Source of the DNA: Acidiferrobacteraceae bacterium
GTDB taxonomy: Bacteria > Pseudomonadota > Gammaproteobacteria > Arenicellales > UBA868
Length of the DNA stretch: 6,301 nt
Assembly (NCBI GenBank): GCA_002713825.1
Contig: PAUU01000011.1
Coordinates: forward strand, 37,178-43,478
Reading direction: 5' to 3'
The notes below the pieces were generated by a model. That model was not told where the DNA came from. It saw only the letters and a program-made list of their open reading frames with translations, and did no database searches. Position 1 is the stretch's first letter. Each line of letters begins with the position of its first letter. Below, piece after piece: positions 1-6,031 of the stretch. A program made the translations under genes and the position numbers.

Positions 1-133
1 AATATCGTTGGCGATTTGCGCTGACACCGCTAGTTTTCGTCAGAAATTGATTTGGTTTTTCCGGGTATCTGTCTATTCAACAAAATCGTCGTGAGTCGCC
101 CGGGCTTATCGACAGTTCTCAAAGGGCTAGAAA
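1..133. other. Non-coding leader upstream of cynS
   Basis: This stretch holds no supported gene. One frame (from base 2) stays open for about 30 codons to a TGA near 92, but it resembles no family I recognise and may be chance. No convincing -35/-10 pair was found; TTGATT at 47-52 lacks a good -10 at normal spacing. The cynS promoter may lie here or upstream of the window. Confidence 0.5.
121..126 (+). promoter_or_regulatory. Ribosome binding site of cynS
   Basis: AAAGGG lies 7 bases before the ATG at 134, a normal Shine-Dalgarno position. It supports ATG 134 as the start rather than the internal Met at codon 6. Confidence 0.55.
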
Positions 134-574
134 ATGAAGAAAGAAGAGATGAAGGATCACATTAGAACGGCAAAGCTTGAAAAGGACCTGTCCTGGCGGG
201 AAATCGCCGAAACGACATCGATGTCGACAGAATTCGTGGTGTCAGCCTGTCTTGGCATGAACCATCTTGAAAAATCGGACGCGGACGCGGTGGCCGCCTG
301 CCTGAGTTTGCCGAGCACTGTATCAACGGCGCTGCAGCAGTATCCTAATAAGCAGTGGGAGCAAACGGTGCCAACCGATCCCGCAATTTACCGGCTCTAC
401 GAGATGGTCGGAGTCTATGGGGAGACGATCAAGGAACTTATCCACGAAGAGTTCGGTGACGGGATCATGTCAGCCGTCGATTTCAATATGACTGTGTCCC
501 GTGAGAAAAGTGAGAAAGGAGATCGCGTTCACTTGAGTTTGAGCGGCAAGTACCTGCAATACAGCTCCTGGTAA
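134..574 (+). CDS. cynS: Cyanate hydratase (cyanase)
   Basis: Cyanase catalyses the bicarbonate-dependent breakdown of cyanate to carbamate, which decays to ammonia and CO2. It both detoxifies cyanate and supplies nitrogen, and in the family it acts as a cytosolic decamer. The 146-residue product is close to the E. coli enzyme (156 residues). Residues 1-75 form the helical N-terminal domain, with the family pattern of a DLSW-EIA helix followed by FVVSACLG. Residues 80-117 carry the highly conserved catalytic block PTDP-YR-YEM-VYG-T-K-L-HE-FGDGI-SA. By alignment with the known active site the catalytic residues are Arg87, Glu90 and Ser113, all present. The C-terminus keeps the GKYL motif. The gene is complete. 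It stands 21 bases before the ClC remnant on the same strand and was probably once co-transcribed with it. CynR, encoded further on and convergent, is the likely regulator. Confidence 0.96.
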   Translation: MKKEEMKDHIRTAKLEKDLSWREIAETTSMSTEFVVSACLGMNHLEKSDADAVAACLSLPSTVSTALQQYPNKQWEQTVPTDPAIYRLYEMVGVYGETIKELIHEEFGDGIMSAVDFNMTVSREKSEKGDRVHLSLSGKYLQYSSW

Positions 575-595
575 CTTTGGGTACGCTAGAGGACT

Positions 596-1556
596 ATGGC
601 GGTAAGGCCGAACAACATCGTTGTCGATTTGATTCTTTACGTGGTCGTCGGGGTAACGATCGGCTCGGTCATGGCTTTTGTGGCGGGTTCATTTTTCTGG
701 GCCGGCGCTTCCATCAATACTTTTTCCAAAACTTTGGAGAGGTTTATCGATGGGTAGTTGCCGCGCCTGGCGCCGGCATTGTTTCTGCTCGGGTCCGCGG
801 GACTCATCCTGATCTTGAGATGGACGCTTGGGAGTAAGCGTTTTCACCCAACCCGCGAGACGATAGCGGCCGTGCAATCAGAGAAGCCGTTAGATATCAA
901 AGGCGGCCCCGGTTCTACCTTGGCTGCGTTGATAGCAGTCGGCGGCAGACCCTACTTCGATGGATTGTTCCATAGCCATCACGGTGGAATTCATTCCATT
1001 ACTCATTTTGAATGCGCCCCTGTTCGCGATAACCGCGATACTGTTTATGACCTTGCTCGGAAAATTGCCAGATAAAGTGGATCAACTGCCCAACCATGCC
1101 TGCATGGCCGTTAATCTTCGCTGCCCTTTTATGCGCTTTTATAGGGCTTTGGTTTTCTGGCGCGCTTGGCCTCGGGATTTTCTGAGTAACAGTCTGCCGG
1201 TGGCCGCGGTGCTGATCCTGATAATCGCAAAACTTGTGCTGACCGTGACTCGTGTGGGTGCTGGTCTCCACGGCGGGAGCTATCTGCCCTCGCTGTTTAT
1301 GGGCGCGGGCGTGGGGTGCTTGTTGGGTACAGTTGCCGCGACGTTGGGGATCGCGAGTGGTGCGGGTCTCAGTATTGCCGGCATGGCTGCTGTAGTTGCT
1401 GCAGTGTTTGGAACTCCGATCTACACGGTACTCATTATCTGTGAGTTCACGCGCTCTTGCGAAGCGGCGCTTATTTCAATCATTGCGGTGACCATGGGTA
1501 CGCTGATCTTCCATCAACTTTACGCCCCTTCGTTTTTCGACAGAGATACTGGCTAA
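596..1556 (+). pseudogene. Degraded ClC-family anion channel
   Basis: This is the remnant of a ClC-type chloride/anion channel or antiporter, an integral inner-membrane protein. From ATG 596 the frame gives a hydrophobic helix (DLILYVVVGVTIGSVMAFVA), then an in-frame TAG at 755-757. The same frame resumes at once with LPRLAPALFLLGSAGLILIL and IAAVQSEKPLDIKGGPGSTL, typical of the ClC N-terminal half. Similarity stops after LAALIAVGG, where the G-REGP or GASVGQYGP selectivity filter should be. It continues in another frame (about 975-1090: NAPLFAI, LFMTLLGKLPDKVDQLP), then in a third frame (1096-1182: MPAWPLIFAALLCAFIGLWF), and finally back in the second frame (about 1190-1553). That last part has the ClC C-terminal signature GGSYLPSLFMGAGVG, then GMAAVVAAVFGTP and the ending FFDRDTG. 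The whole is only about 320 codons against some 400-450 in intact family members, so segments are missing as well as shifted. Weak SD AGAGGA at 588-593. Sequencing error is the main alternative for the stop and shifts, but it would not easily explain the missing filter. Confidence 0.82.
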
Positions 1557-1562
1557 ACATCA

Positions 1563-1591
1563 AGAGCCACTTTGATGATAAATGTGGCTCT
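1563..1591. terminator. Hairpin between convergent ClC remnant and cynR
   Basis: Perfect 8-bp inverted repeat AGAGCCAC (1563-1570) and GTGGCTCT (1584-1591) with a 13-base loop. It lies between the two convergent genes and overlaps the cynR stop codon. Neither side has a real T-run, so a bidirectional terminator is suggested mainly by position and symmetry. Confidence 0.4.
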
Positions 1592-2528
1592 AGGGCCCGC
1601 GCCGGTGCCCAAATACACTCGGTAAATCCCAAAGCAGGGCGAGGCGGAGAAACGCGTCAGTTGCTCGGCTGCGGTACGCTGCCTTGCGGATAATCATCGT
1701 GGCAGTGTGGGTGGGTAGTGACGGGTCTACGGGGATCGAGTTCAGATCTTCCATTGATGCGACAATGGATTCGGGTAGTATGGTACGGAGCCCTCCGTAC
1801 TTGACCATCTCGATCAGGAATCCCAGGGAGTTGGCTTCCAGAGTGACTTTCGGATCCAGATTGTGAGTAGTGAAGTAGGCGTCGATCTGCCTCCGCATCT
1901 CAAAGCGGTTGTTCAGTAACGCCAGAGGTTGTTTCGTCAATTCGAGTGACGAGTGCTGATCCAGATCAGTCTTTTCTGTAGCGGCGTTTTTGCTCGACGC
2001 CAGGACCAGTGCGTCAGCATTCAGTGTCATGGCCTCAAGTTCATCACGCCCCGTGGTAAGTGATGTTTCGTTACTGAACATGACGCCCACGCTGACTTGG
2101 TCTTGAAGCACAGCTTCCTCGACTTCGTGTTGGGTCATCTCTTTGATGTCGATCGAGATATTGGGATGTTGACTCACAAACTCCTGGATCAGACTCGCTG
2201 TGAGGTAGTCAGTGATCGGTGTCATGGCAAGGGAGACATGACCTCGCGAAAGGTCGCTAAGATCATCGAGTGCGGCTGAGGCCGCATTGATTTCCGCAAG
2301 TGCCCGCTCAACATGCCGGACATAGAGATCACCCGCATCAGTGAGGTGTACGTTACGCCCGGAGCGCTCTAGCAACTGTACGCCGACCTGCTCCTCCAGT
2401 TGTTTAATCTGTTGGGATAGAGCCGGCTGAGAGACAAATAGCGACTCTGCGGCCCGCGTAAAGCTCGAATACTCTGCAACCGCGAGGAGGTACTTTAGGG
2501 ATCTTGGAAAAATAGTATTGCGGTTCAT
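1590..2528 (-). CDS. cynR: LysR-type transcriptional regulator, CynR
   Basis: This is a 312-residue LysR-family regulator, the normal length. The N-terminal winged helix-turn-helix covers residues 9-65: LKYLLAVAEYSSFTRAAESL, then FVSQPALSQQIKQLEEQVGV, then LLERSGR and LTDAG. These follow E. coli CynR almost position by position. The linker DLSRGHVSLAMTPITDYLT (residues 92-110) also matches the CynR linker (DLTRG...AVTPT), as do the effector-domain segments EMTQ, LEANSLGFLIEM and LRTILPESI. In E. coli CynR activates the cyn operon in response to cyanate; the same role here is inferred from similarity plus the cynS neighbour. The start at 2528 adds a few residues before the HTH compared with E. 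coli and no strong Shine-Dalgarno precedes it. The gene is divergent from the ABC operon and reads towards the ClC remnant. Confidence 0.9.
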   Translation of the reverse strand: MNRNTIFPRSLKYLLAVAEYSSFTRAAESLFVSQPALSQQIKQLEEQVGVQLLERSGRNVHLTDAGDLYVRHVERALAEINAASAALDDLSDLSRGHVSLAMTPITDYLTASLIQEFVSQHPNISIDIKEMTQHEVEEAVLQDQVSVGVMFSNETSLTTGRDELEAMTLNADALVLASSKNAATEKTDLDQHSSLELTKQPLALLNNRFEMRRQIDAYFTTHNLDPKVTLEANSLGFLIEMVKYGGLRTILPESIVASMEDLNSIPVDPSLPTHTATMIIRKAAYRSRATDAFLRLALLWDLPSVFGHRRGP

Positions 2529-2579
2529 CGGCTTATGCGTCTTCGGTCAAATTTCTCGCGACTCCCGAAACCCAATATC

Positions 2580-2596
2580 AATAGGAAATTCCTATT
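2580..2596. promoter_or_regulatory. Probable LysR-type (CynR) operator
   Basis: Perfect palindrome: AATAGGAA (2580-2587), one A, then TTCCTATT (2589-2596). It contains T2582-N11-A2594, which fits the T-N11-A consensus for LysR-family boxes. It sits about 50-70 bases upstream of the cynR start, where autoregulating LysR proteins bind while also acting on the divergent gene. Binding by CynR is inferred. Confidence 0.6.
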
Positions 2597-2622
2597 CATC
2601 GTATAACGAGATCGTCTCAACC

Positions 2623-2642
2623 TTAAACTGAAGATAGTTTAA
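2623..2642. repeat. Inverted repeat TTAAACT/AGTTTAA
   Basis: Perfect 7-bp arms (2623-2629 and 2636-2642) around a 6-base spacer. A T-rich run follows on the + strand (to about 2655). It could be a protein-binding site or a weak hairpin; the role is unknown. Confidence 0.4.
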
Positions 2643-2682
2643 TGTTATCTTTTCTTATCAAATGTACTATCCTAGCGAAATA

Positions 2683-2706
2683 CTTCTTATACCAATCTTT
2701 AAGAAG
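2683..2706. repeat. Inverted repeat CTTCTTA/TAAGAAG
   Basis: Perfect 7-bp arms (2683-2689 and 2700-2706) with a 10-base spacer that includes ACCAATC. The role is unknown. It may be a scar of a short mobile repeat, but no target duplication was recognised. Confidence 0.35.
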
Positions 2707-2730
2707 AAAACGCTTGGATAGAAAACGCTT
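2706..2730. repeat. Direct repeat GAAAACGCTT x2
   Basis: The 10-mer GAAAACGCTT occurs at 2706-2715 and again at 2721-2730, a 15-base period. The spacing is too wide for one helical turn (about 10.5) and too narrow for two (about 21). Possible tandem duplication or paired binding sites. Confidence 0.4.
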
Positions 2731-2739
2731 ATCAAGTTT

Positions 2740-2759
2740 AGCTTTTCTATAAAGAAGCT
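2740..2759. repeat. Short inverted repeat AGCTTTT/AGAAGCT
   Basis: Seven-base arms (2740-2746 and 2753-2759) pair with one G-T wobble around a 6-base loop. It lies just before the suggested promoter of the transporter operon. The role is unknown. Confidence 0.3.
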
Positions 2760-2760
2760 G

Positions 2761-2790
2761 TTGTTCAAAATATAACGTAAGAAATATAAC
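2761..2790 (+). promoter_or_regulatory. Possible sigma-70 promoter of the ABC operon
   Basis: TTGTTC (2761-2766) and TATAAC (2785-2790) are separated by 18 bases, a plausible though imperfect -35/-10 pair. It would give a leader of roughly 100 bases before ATG 2896. A second TATAAC at 2771-2776 comes from the direct repeat. No experimental support. Confidence 0.35.
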
Positions 2791-2793
2791 GTA
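2768..2793. repeat. Direct repeat AAATATAACGTA x2
   Basis: The 12-mer AAATATAACGTA is present at 2768-2779 and 2782-2793, a 14-base period, and so duplicates a -10-like TATAAC. It could be a small tandem duplication within the promoter of the transporter operon. Confidence 0.45.
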
Positions 2794-2843
2794 TGTAAGT
2801 CGGCCTAGTTTGAGTCTTTTCACTCATTACAGCTAGGAATGCA

Positions 2844-2878
2844 CTGTTTTTTCTGCGGTTAGGAAAATCGCAGAACAG
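2844..2878 (+). promoter_or_regulatory. Inverted repeat in transporter leader, operator or RNA hairpin
   Basis: TTCTGCG (2851-2857) and CGCAGAA (2869-2875) form a perfect repeat with an 11-base spacer. Outer CTG (2844-2846) and CAG (2876-2878) extend it past a run of Ts. The spacer contains TAGGAA (2860-2865), the half-site of the cynR-side palindrome, and another TAGGAA lies at 2834-2839. It ends 8 bases before the Shine-Dalgarno, so it could act as a LysR site or as a leader hairpin affecting translation. Confidence 0.4.
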
Positions 2879-2885
2879 GGAGAAT

Positions 2886-2891
2886 AGGAGG
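2886..2891 (+). promoter_or_regulatory. Strong ribosome binding site of the ABC ATPase gene
   Basis: A perfect AGGAGG lies 4 bases before ATG 2896, the best Shine-Dalgarno in the window. It fixes the start of the first operon gene. The two permease genes lack comparable sites. Confidence 0.7.
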
Positions 2892-2895
2892 AAGG

Positions 2896-3663
2896 ATGGA
2901 CAGAAGCGGCGTACAGATCTCCGTGCAGGATCTAACCCATAGCTATTCATCCCGAGGACCGGTGACCTTTGATCAGGTCAATCTTGAGTCCAAACCGGGA
3001 GAGGTATTGGCAATTATTGGCCGGTCCGGTTGCGGGAAGTCTACGCTGCTCCATATCATGGCGGGATTGCTTGCGCCCACAGCCGGCAGTATCCGACTGA
3101 ATAACATTGAAGTAAAAGAGCCTTCACCTAAGTGGGTCATGATGTTTCAGGCGCCTCACCTTTTCCCGTGGATGCAGGTCAGTCAGAACGTGGGAATCGG
3201 ACTCAAGTTCGCGAATTTTGCCGAGGACAAGATTCGCGAACGCGTGGAAAAAACAATTAAGCTTGTGGATCTGGAAGAGTTCGCGGAATCCAACGTGCAG
3301 GATCTGTCCGGTGGGCAGCAGCAGCGTGTCGCGCTGGCGAGATCCCTCGTCATGGAGCCCGAGATGTTACTTCTTGATGAGCCCTTCTCCGCGCTCGATG
3401 CATTCACCCGGGCCTCTTTGCAAAAAGACGTGCGGTCGATCGCCAAAAGCATGGGTATCAACCTTGTGATTGTGACTCACAGTATTGACGAGGCGGTGCT
3501 GATGGCCGATCGAGCAGTGATTATGGCTGGATCTCCCGGCAAGATTAAAGAAGAGATCATGGTCGAGTTGCCGGAAGAAAGAGCTGCACAGGATCCAGAG
3601 GTCCAGAAAATTCGCGGACATCTCATGGAGACCTTCCGACAGGCCTCCACCGTGACTCACTAA
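2896..3663 (+). CDS. ABC transporter ATPase, NitT/TauT family (cyanate/nitrate-type candidate)
   Basis: This 255-residue protein is the ATP-hydrolysing subunit of an importer in the NrtD/SsuB/TauB family, which drives uptake of nitrate, cyanate, sulfonates or taurine at the inner membrane. All motifs are intact: Walker A GRSGCGKST (residues 42-50), Q-loop FQAP with Gln85, signature LSGGQQQR (137-144), Walker B MLLLDEP (157-163), D-loop SALD (165-168) and switch His195 in VTHSIDEA. The length is typical for a single-domain subunit; there is no fused binding domain such as NrtC has. It is the first gene of the operon, followed after 38 bases by the first permease, and is divergent from cynR. 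A cyanate substrate is inferred from that neighbourhood; sequence alone cannot separate cyanate, nitrate or sulfonate. Confidence 0.93.
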   Translation: MDRSGVQISVQDLTHSYSSRGPVTFDQVNLESKPGEVLAIIGRSGCGKSTLLHIMAGLLAPTAGSIRLNNIEVKEPSPKWVMMFQAPHLFPWMQVSQNVGIGLKFANFAEDKIRERVEKTIKLVDLEEFAESNVQDLSGGQQQRVALARSLVMEPEMLLLDEPFSALDAFTRASLQKDVRSIAKSMGINLVIVTHSIDEAVLMADRAVIMAGSPGKIKEEIMVELPEERAAQDPEVQKIRGHLMETFRQASTVTH

Positions 3664-3701
3664 CCGCGACTGTATTTTCTTGATTTGTAGCGTTCCTTAC
3701 G

Positions 3702-4520
3702 ATGGTTGCTGAAATCGGTACTGCTCAGAGATCCTCCGTGGCTGTCGATGTGATCTTGATGATCTTGCGCCGACTGCTCTTCAGTGCGATCGGTCTTGGC
3801 ATCTTGTTTGCCCTGTGGTGGTTTGGTGGGTGGCTGTTGGAGACCAATCCGGCCACCATGAGCTTCGCGGATTTCGGTCCGTTTCCGACTATTGATGCAG
3901 TGCCCTACATGGTTCAGTCAGGAACCTTGCTGGATGCGAGTCAGGCGAGTGGTTATCGCATGGGCATAGGTTTGCTGCTCGCGATCGCTACAGGTATCCC
4001 TATTGGTATTTTGATGGGGAGAAGCAACGTATTTCGTAAACTCAGCAATACCCCTTTCCAGTTCCTGCGTATGGTGAGTCCGTTGTCTTGGGAGCCGATT
4101 GCGGTGATTGCGATGCCTACCTGGGATCACGCCATTATCTTTCTGATCTCGATGGCTGCGGTCTGGCCGGTGGCGTTCGCTACCGCAGCGGGTCTCGCCA
4201 AGTTGGATCGGGCCTGGTTTAAGGTGGCTCGAAACCTTGGGGCAAGTTGGTGGGACATTCTGAAAGAGATTATTCTCCCGGCAATTGCCTTCGACGTGAT
4301 GACGGGTATCCGTCTGGCACTGGGTGTCGCTTGGATTGTTATCGTGCCTGCAGAATTCCTGGGCATCACATCAGGTCTGGGTTACACCATTCAAGACTCA
4401 CGCGAGAACTTGATGTATGCCGACCTTGCGGTCACGATTCTTGCTATCGGCATCATCGGCTTTTTGATGGACGGCGTCTGCCAGGCCCTTATCAAGCGCT
4501 TCAGCTGGCACCGTAGCTGA
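3702..4520 (+). CDS. ABC transporter permease 1, NitT/TauT family
   Basis: This 272-residue inner-membrane subunit belongs to the NrtB/SsuC/TauC group of importer permeases. A hydrophobic segment at residues 28-46 is followed by an exposed stretch and then more membrane segments at about 87-106, 131-160, 200-222 and 243-262. The cytoplasmic EAA loop, which docks on the ATPase, spans about residues 162-195 (AAGLAKLDRAWFKVARNLGA, then ILKEIILPAI). ATG 3702 has no clear Shine-Dalgarno, so the start could be a little off or translation could be coupled to the ATPase gene. It closely resembles the next gene along nearly its whole length, including NPAT, PFQFLRMVSPLSW, WDHAIIFLI and TGIRLALG. The pair looks like a tandem duplication that gives a heterodimeric channel. 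Confidence 0.91.
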   Translation: MVAEIGTAQRSSVAVDVILMILRRLLFSAIGLGILFALWWFGGWLLETNPATMSFADFGPFPTIDAVPYMVQSGTLLDASQASGYRMGIGLLLAIATGIPIGILMGRSNVFRKLSNTPFQFLRMVSPLSWEPIAVIAMPTWDHAIIFLISMAAVWPVAFATAAGLAKLDRAWFKVARNLGASWWDILKEIILPAIAFDVMTGIRLALGVAWIVIVPAEFLGITSGLGYTIQDSRENLMYADLAVTILAIGIIGFLMDGVCQALIKRFSWHRS

Positions 4521-4538
4521 TTTCATTCAAAAGAACCA

Positions 4539-5345
4539 ATGATCGAAAACGCCCAAGAATCTGAAAGCTTTGTTAAGACCTGGCTGATCGATCGTATTGC
4601 GTATCCGGCGTTGGGTTTTGCGATTCTCATTGGCCTATGGGCAATAGGTGGTTGGTTTCTGGAAGCTAATCCAGCCACGAGCAGTTTTGTGAAGTTCGGG
4701 TTGGTCCCAACGCTGCAGGCGGTGCCAGGTCTGATCGAATCTGGCTACGTAGCTGAACACGTCATCGCGAGCGGATATCGTCTTCTGATCGGACTTTTCC
4801 TTGCGGTTCTAATTGGGGTGCCAATCGGGATCGCAATCGGTCTCAGCAAGATCACTGAGCAGGTGACTAATGAGCCGTTCCAGCTGTTGCGGATGGTGAG
4901 CCCTCTATCGTGGATGCCGGTCGTGGTGTTTGTGTTTCCAAAATGGGATCAAGCGATCATCTTTCTGATCGCCGTAGCCGCCATATGGCCGGTGGTCTAT
5001 GCGACTGCAGCTGGACTGAAAAAGGTTGACCCGGCATGGTTCAAAGTCTCAAGAAACCTTGGAGCCAACTTTTACAAAATGCTGGCGCAGGTCATATTTC
5101 CAGCCATTGCTTTTGATATCTTTACTGGCATTCGTCTTGCGTTGGGTATCGCCTGGGTGGTGCTCGTGCCCGCAGAGTTGCTTGGGGTGAGTTCTGGCCT
5201 GGGGTATGCGATCAAGGACGCGCGCGAAACGCTGGCCTATGACCACCTTACTGCGATGGTTGTCGTGATCGGCATCATCGGTTTCACTTTAGATACGATC
5301 GTTGGGGTTCTGGTCAAAAAGTACAGCTGGCAAAAGGATGTGTAA
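4539..5345 (+). CDS. ABC transporter permease 2, NitT/TauT family
   Basis: This 268-residue protein is a paralogue of the preceding permease, 18 bases downstream and surely in the same operon. It has the same layout: an N-terminal hydrophobic segment (about 23-41), the shared NPAT motif, PFQLLRMVSPLSW (113-125), WDQAIIFLI (136-144), and an EAA loop around 157-190 (TAAGLKKVDPAWFKV, then FPAI). Membrane helices follow at about 190-215 and 237-257. It ends KKYSWQKDV where permease 1 ends KRFSWHRS, so the two share both termini. Both copies keep the EAA glycine and neither shows damage, so both are probably functional and contact the single ATPase. No substrate-binding protein follows, which is unusual for an importer operon. 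No strong Shine-Dalgarno is seen. Confidence 0.91.
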   Translation: MIENAQESESFVKTWLIDRIAYPALGFAILIGLWAIGGWFLEANPATSSFVKFGLVPTLQAVPGLIESGYVAEHVIASGYRLLIGLFLAVLIGVPIGIAIGLSKITEQVTNEPFQLLRMVSPLSWMPVVVFVFPKWDQAIIFLIAVAAIWPVVYATAAGLKKVDPAWFKVSRNLGANFYKMLAQVIFPAIAFDIFTGIRLALGIAWVVLVPAELLGVSSGLGYAIKDARETLAYDHLTAMVVVIGIIGFTLDTIVGVLVKKYSWQKDV

Positions 5346-5399
5346 TGTAAAGATGCAAGGCCGGATGGCGTGCATTAAATAGAGATCAAGTCAGAAGAG

Positions 5400-5918
5400 A
5401 TGAGAGGTGATCGTGTCCCGATACTCGCGATCGTGGCTTTCGTGATCTAAACCCTTCTCGGTTTCCCAGGCAGAGCACTCGTGGTGCCCGAACCCGCGAT
5501 GGTTGTGGTCAACAACAGTCAGAAAGATCATTCAGGCCATGGAGACCACGGAGCCGCAGGTCACGATCACAGTGGGCATAGTCATGGAGCCCTCGAAGTG
5601 GCGGATAAAGATCAGATCCCTACCGTCACCCTGACTGTCCTCAAGGATCCGATGTTAGGCTGGAATGCAAAAGTCGTTATCGAGCATTTTCGTTTTGCTC
5701 CCGAAAACGCGAGTCAGGATCACATCGCAGGAGAGGGGCATGGGCATTTGTACATCGATGATGTAAAAATCAACAGGCTTTATGGTGACTGGTATCACCT
5801 TGGAAAACTTACTGCTGGAAGCCATACCGTGATGGTTTCTCTCAGTAGCAACGATCATCGTGATCTGACCCATAACGGACGAGTCATCGCGGACAGCGTC
5901 AGCATTCCGGTCGACTGA
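5400..5918 (+). pseudogene. Histidine-rich, probably exported metal-binding protein; signal peptide interrupted by a stop
   Basis: From ATG 5400 the frame reads MRGDRVPILAIVAFVI, then TAA (5448-5450), then TLLGFPGRALVVPEPA in the same frame. Read through, this is a convincing signal peptide: arginines, a hydrophobic core, and a small-residue end near GRA. It is split by a single stop, which could come from a one-base change such as TTA to TAA. The open part can start at GTG 5481 (145 residues) or ATG 5499. Counted from GTG 5481, residues 17-35 carry seven histidines in HSGH/GDHG/HDHSGHSH, a likely metal-binding stretch. Residues 46-144 form a compact mostly beta domain with GHGHLYIDD, YGDWYHL, LTAGSHTVMVSL and SNDH. 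This resembles small periplasmic domains of unknown function with conserved histidines; I cannot name the family with certainty. It follows the transporter by about 55 bases. If the TAA is real, the product would be lost or left in the cytosol. Confidence 0.6.
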
Positions 5919-5960
5919 GACAGGCGACTTCGGGGAGATCTCTGATCTCGCCACACTCTA

Positions 5961-5995
5961 GAAAAATTGCCGGCGCGGTGGACTCCCGCGCCGGC
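5961..5995 (-). terminator. Rho-independent terminator of the RRM gene
   Basis: A perfect 10-bp GC stem, GCCGGCGCGG (5969-5978) with CCGCGCCGGC (5986-5995), has a 7-base loop. Read on the minus strand it is followed by AATTTTTC (5961-5968). It lies 36 bases past the RRM stop codon. On the plus strand the stem could also slow transcripts from the His-rich gene, but no T-run follows there. Confidence 0.88.
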
Positions 5996-6031
5996 GTTAG
6001 GAAGCGCTACAGCGCCCCAGGAAACGTCTGG

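Larger units (their letters stand above)
2529..2895. other. AT-rich divergent control region
   Basis: This 367-base gap separates cynR from the ABC operon. About 2600-2830 is clearly richer in A and T than any gene in the window. It is packed with short inverted repeats (2580-2596, 2623-2642, 2683-2706, 2740-2759, 2851-2875) and two direct-repeat pairs (2706-2730, 2768-2793). No convincing gene lies in it. It most likely holds the promoters and operators for cynR and the transporter. Confidence 0.7.

Noticed and set aside
47..77. Promoter for cynS (TTGATT with TCTATT)
   Set aside because: The spacing of 19 and the poor -10 match do not support a call.
2..94. Open frame at the left edge as the tail of an upstream gene
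   Set aside because: About 30 codons with no recognisable motif; chance length, and no terminator follows.
689..877. Minus-strand 62-codon frame opposite the ClC remnant
   Set aside because: No family resemblance; the plus strand carries recognisable ClC sequence here.
758..1075. Separate gene starting at TTG 758
   Set aside because: It is in the same frame as the ATG 596 segment and continues the ClC similarity after a TAG, so it is a piece of the pseudogene.
2623..2823. Minus-strand 66-codon frame rich in Lys, Leu, Phe and Tyr
   Set aside because: It lies in the AT-rich control region, its composition simply mirrors the base content, it matches no family, and it would overlap the repeats and the suggested promoter.
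5935..5949. GAGATC-TCT-GATCTC hairpin as terminator of the His-rich gene
   Set aside because: Only 6 bp with a 3-base loop and no T-run; too weak to call, although it sits 16 bases after the stop codon.
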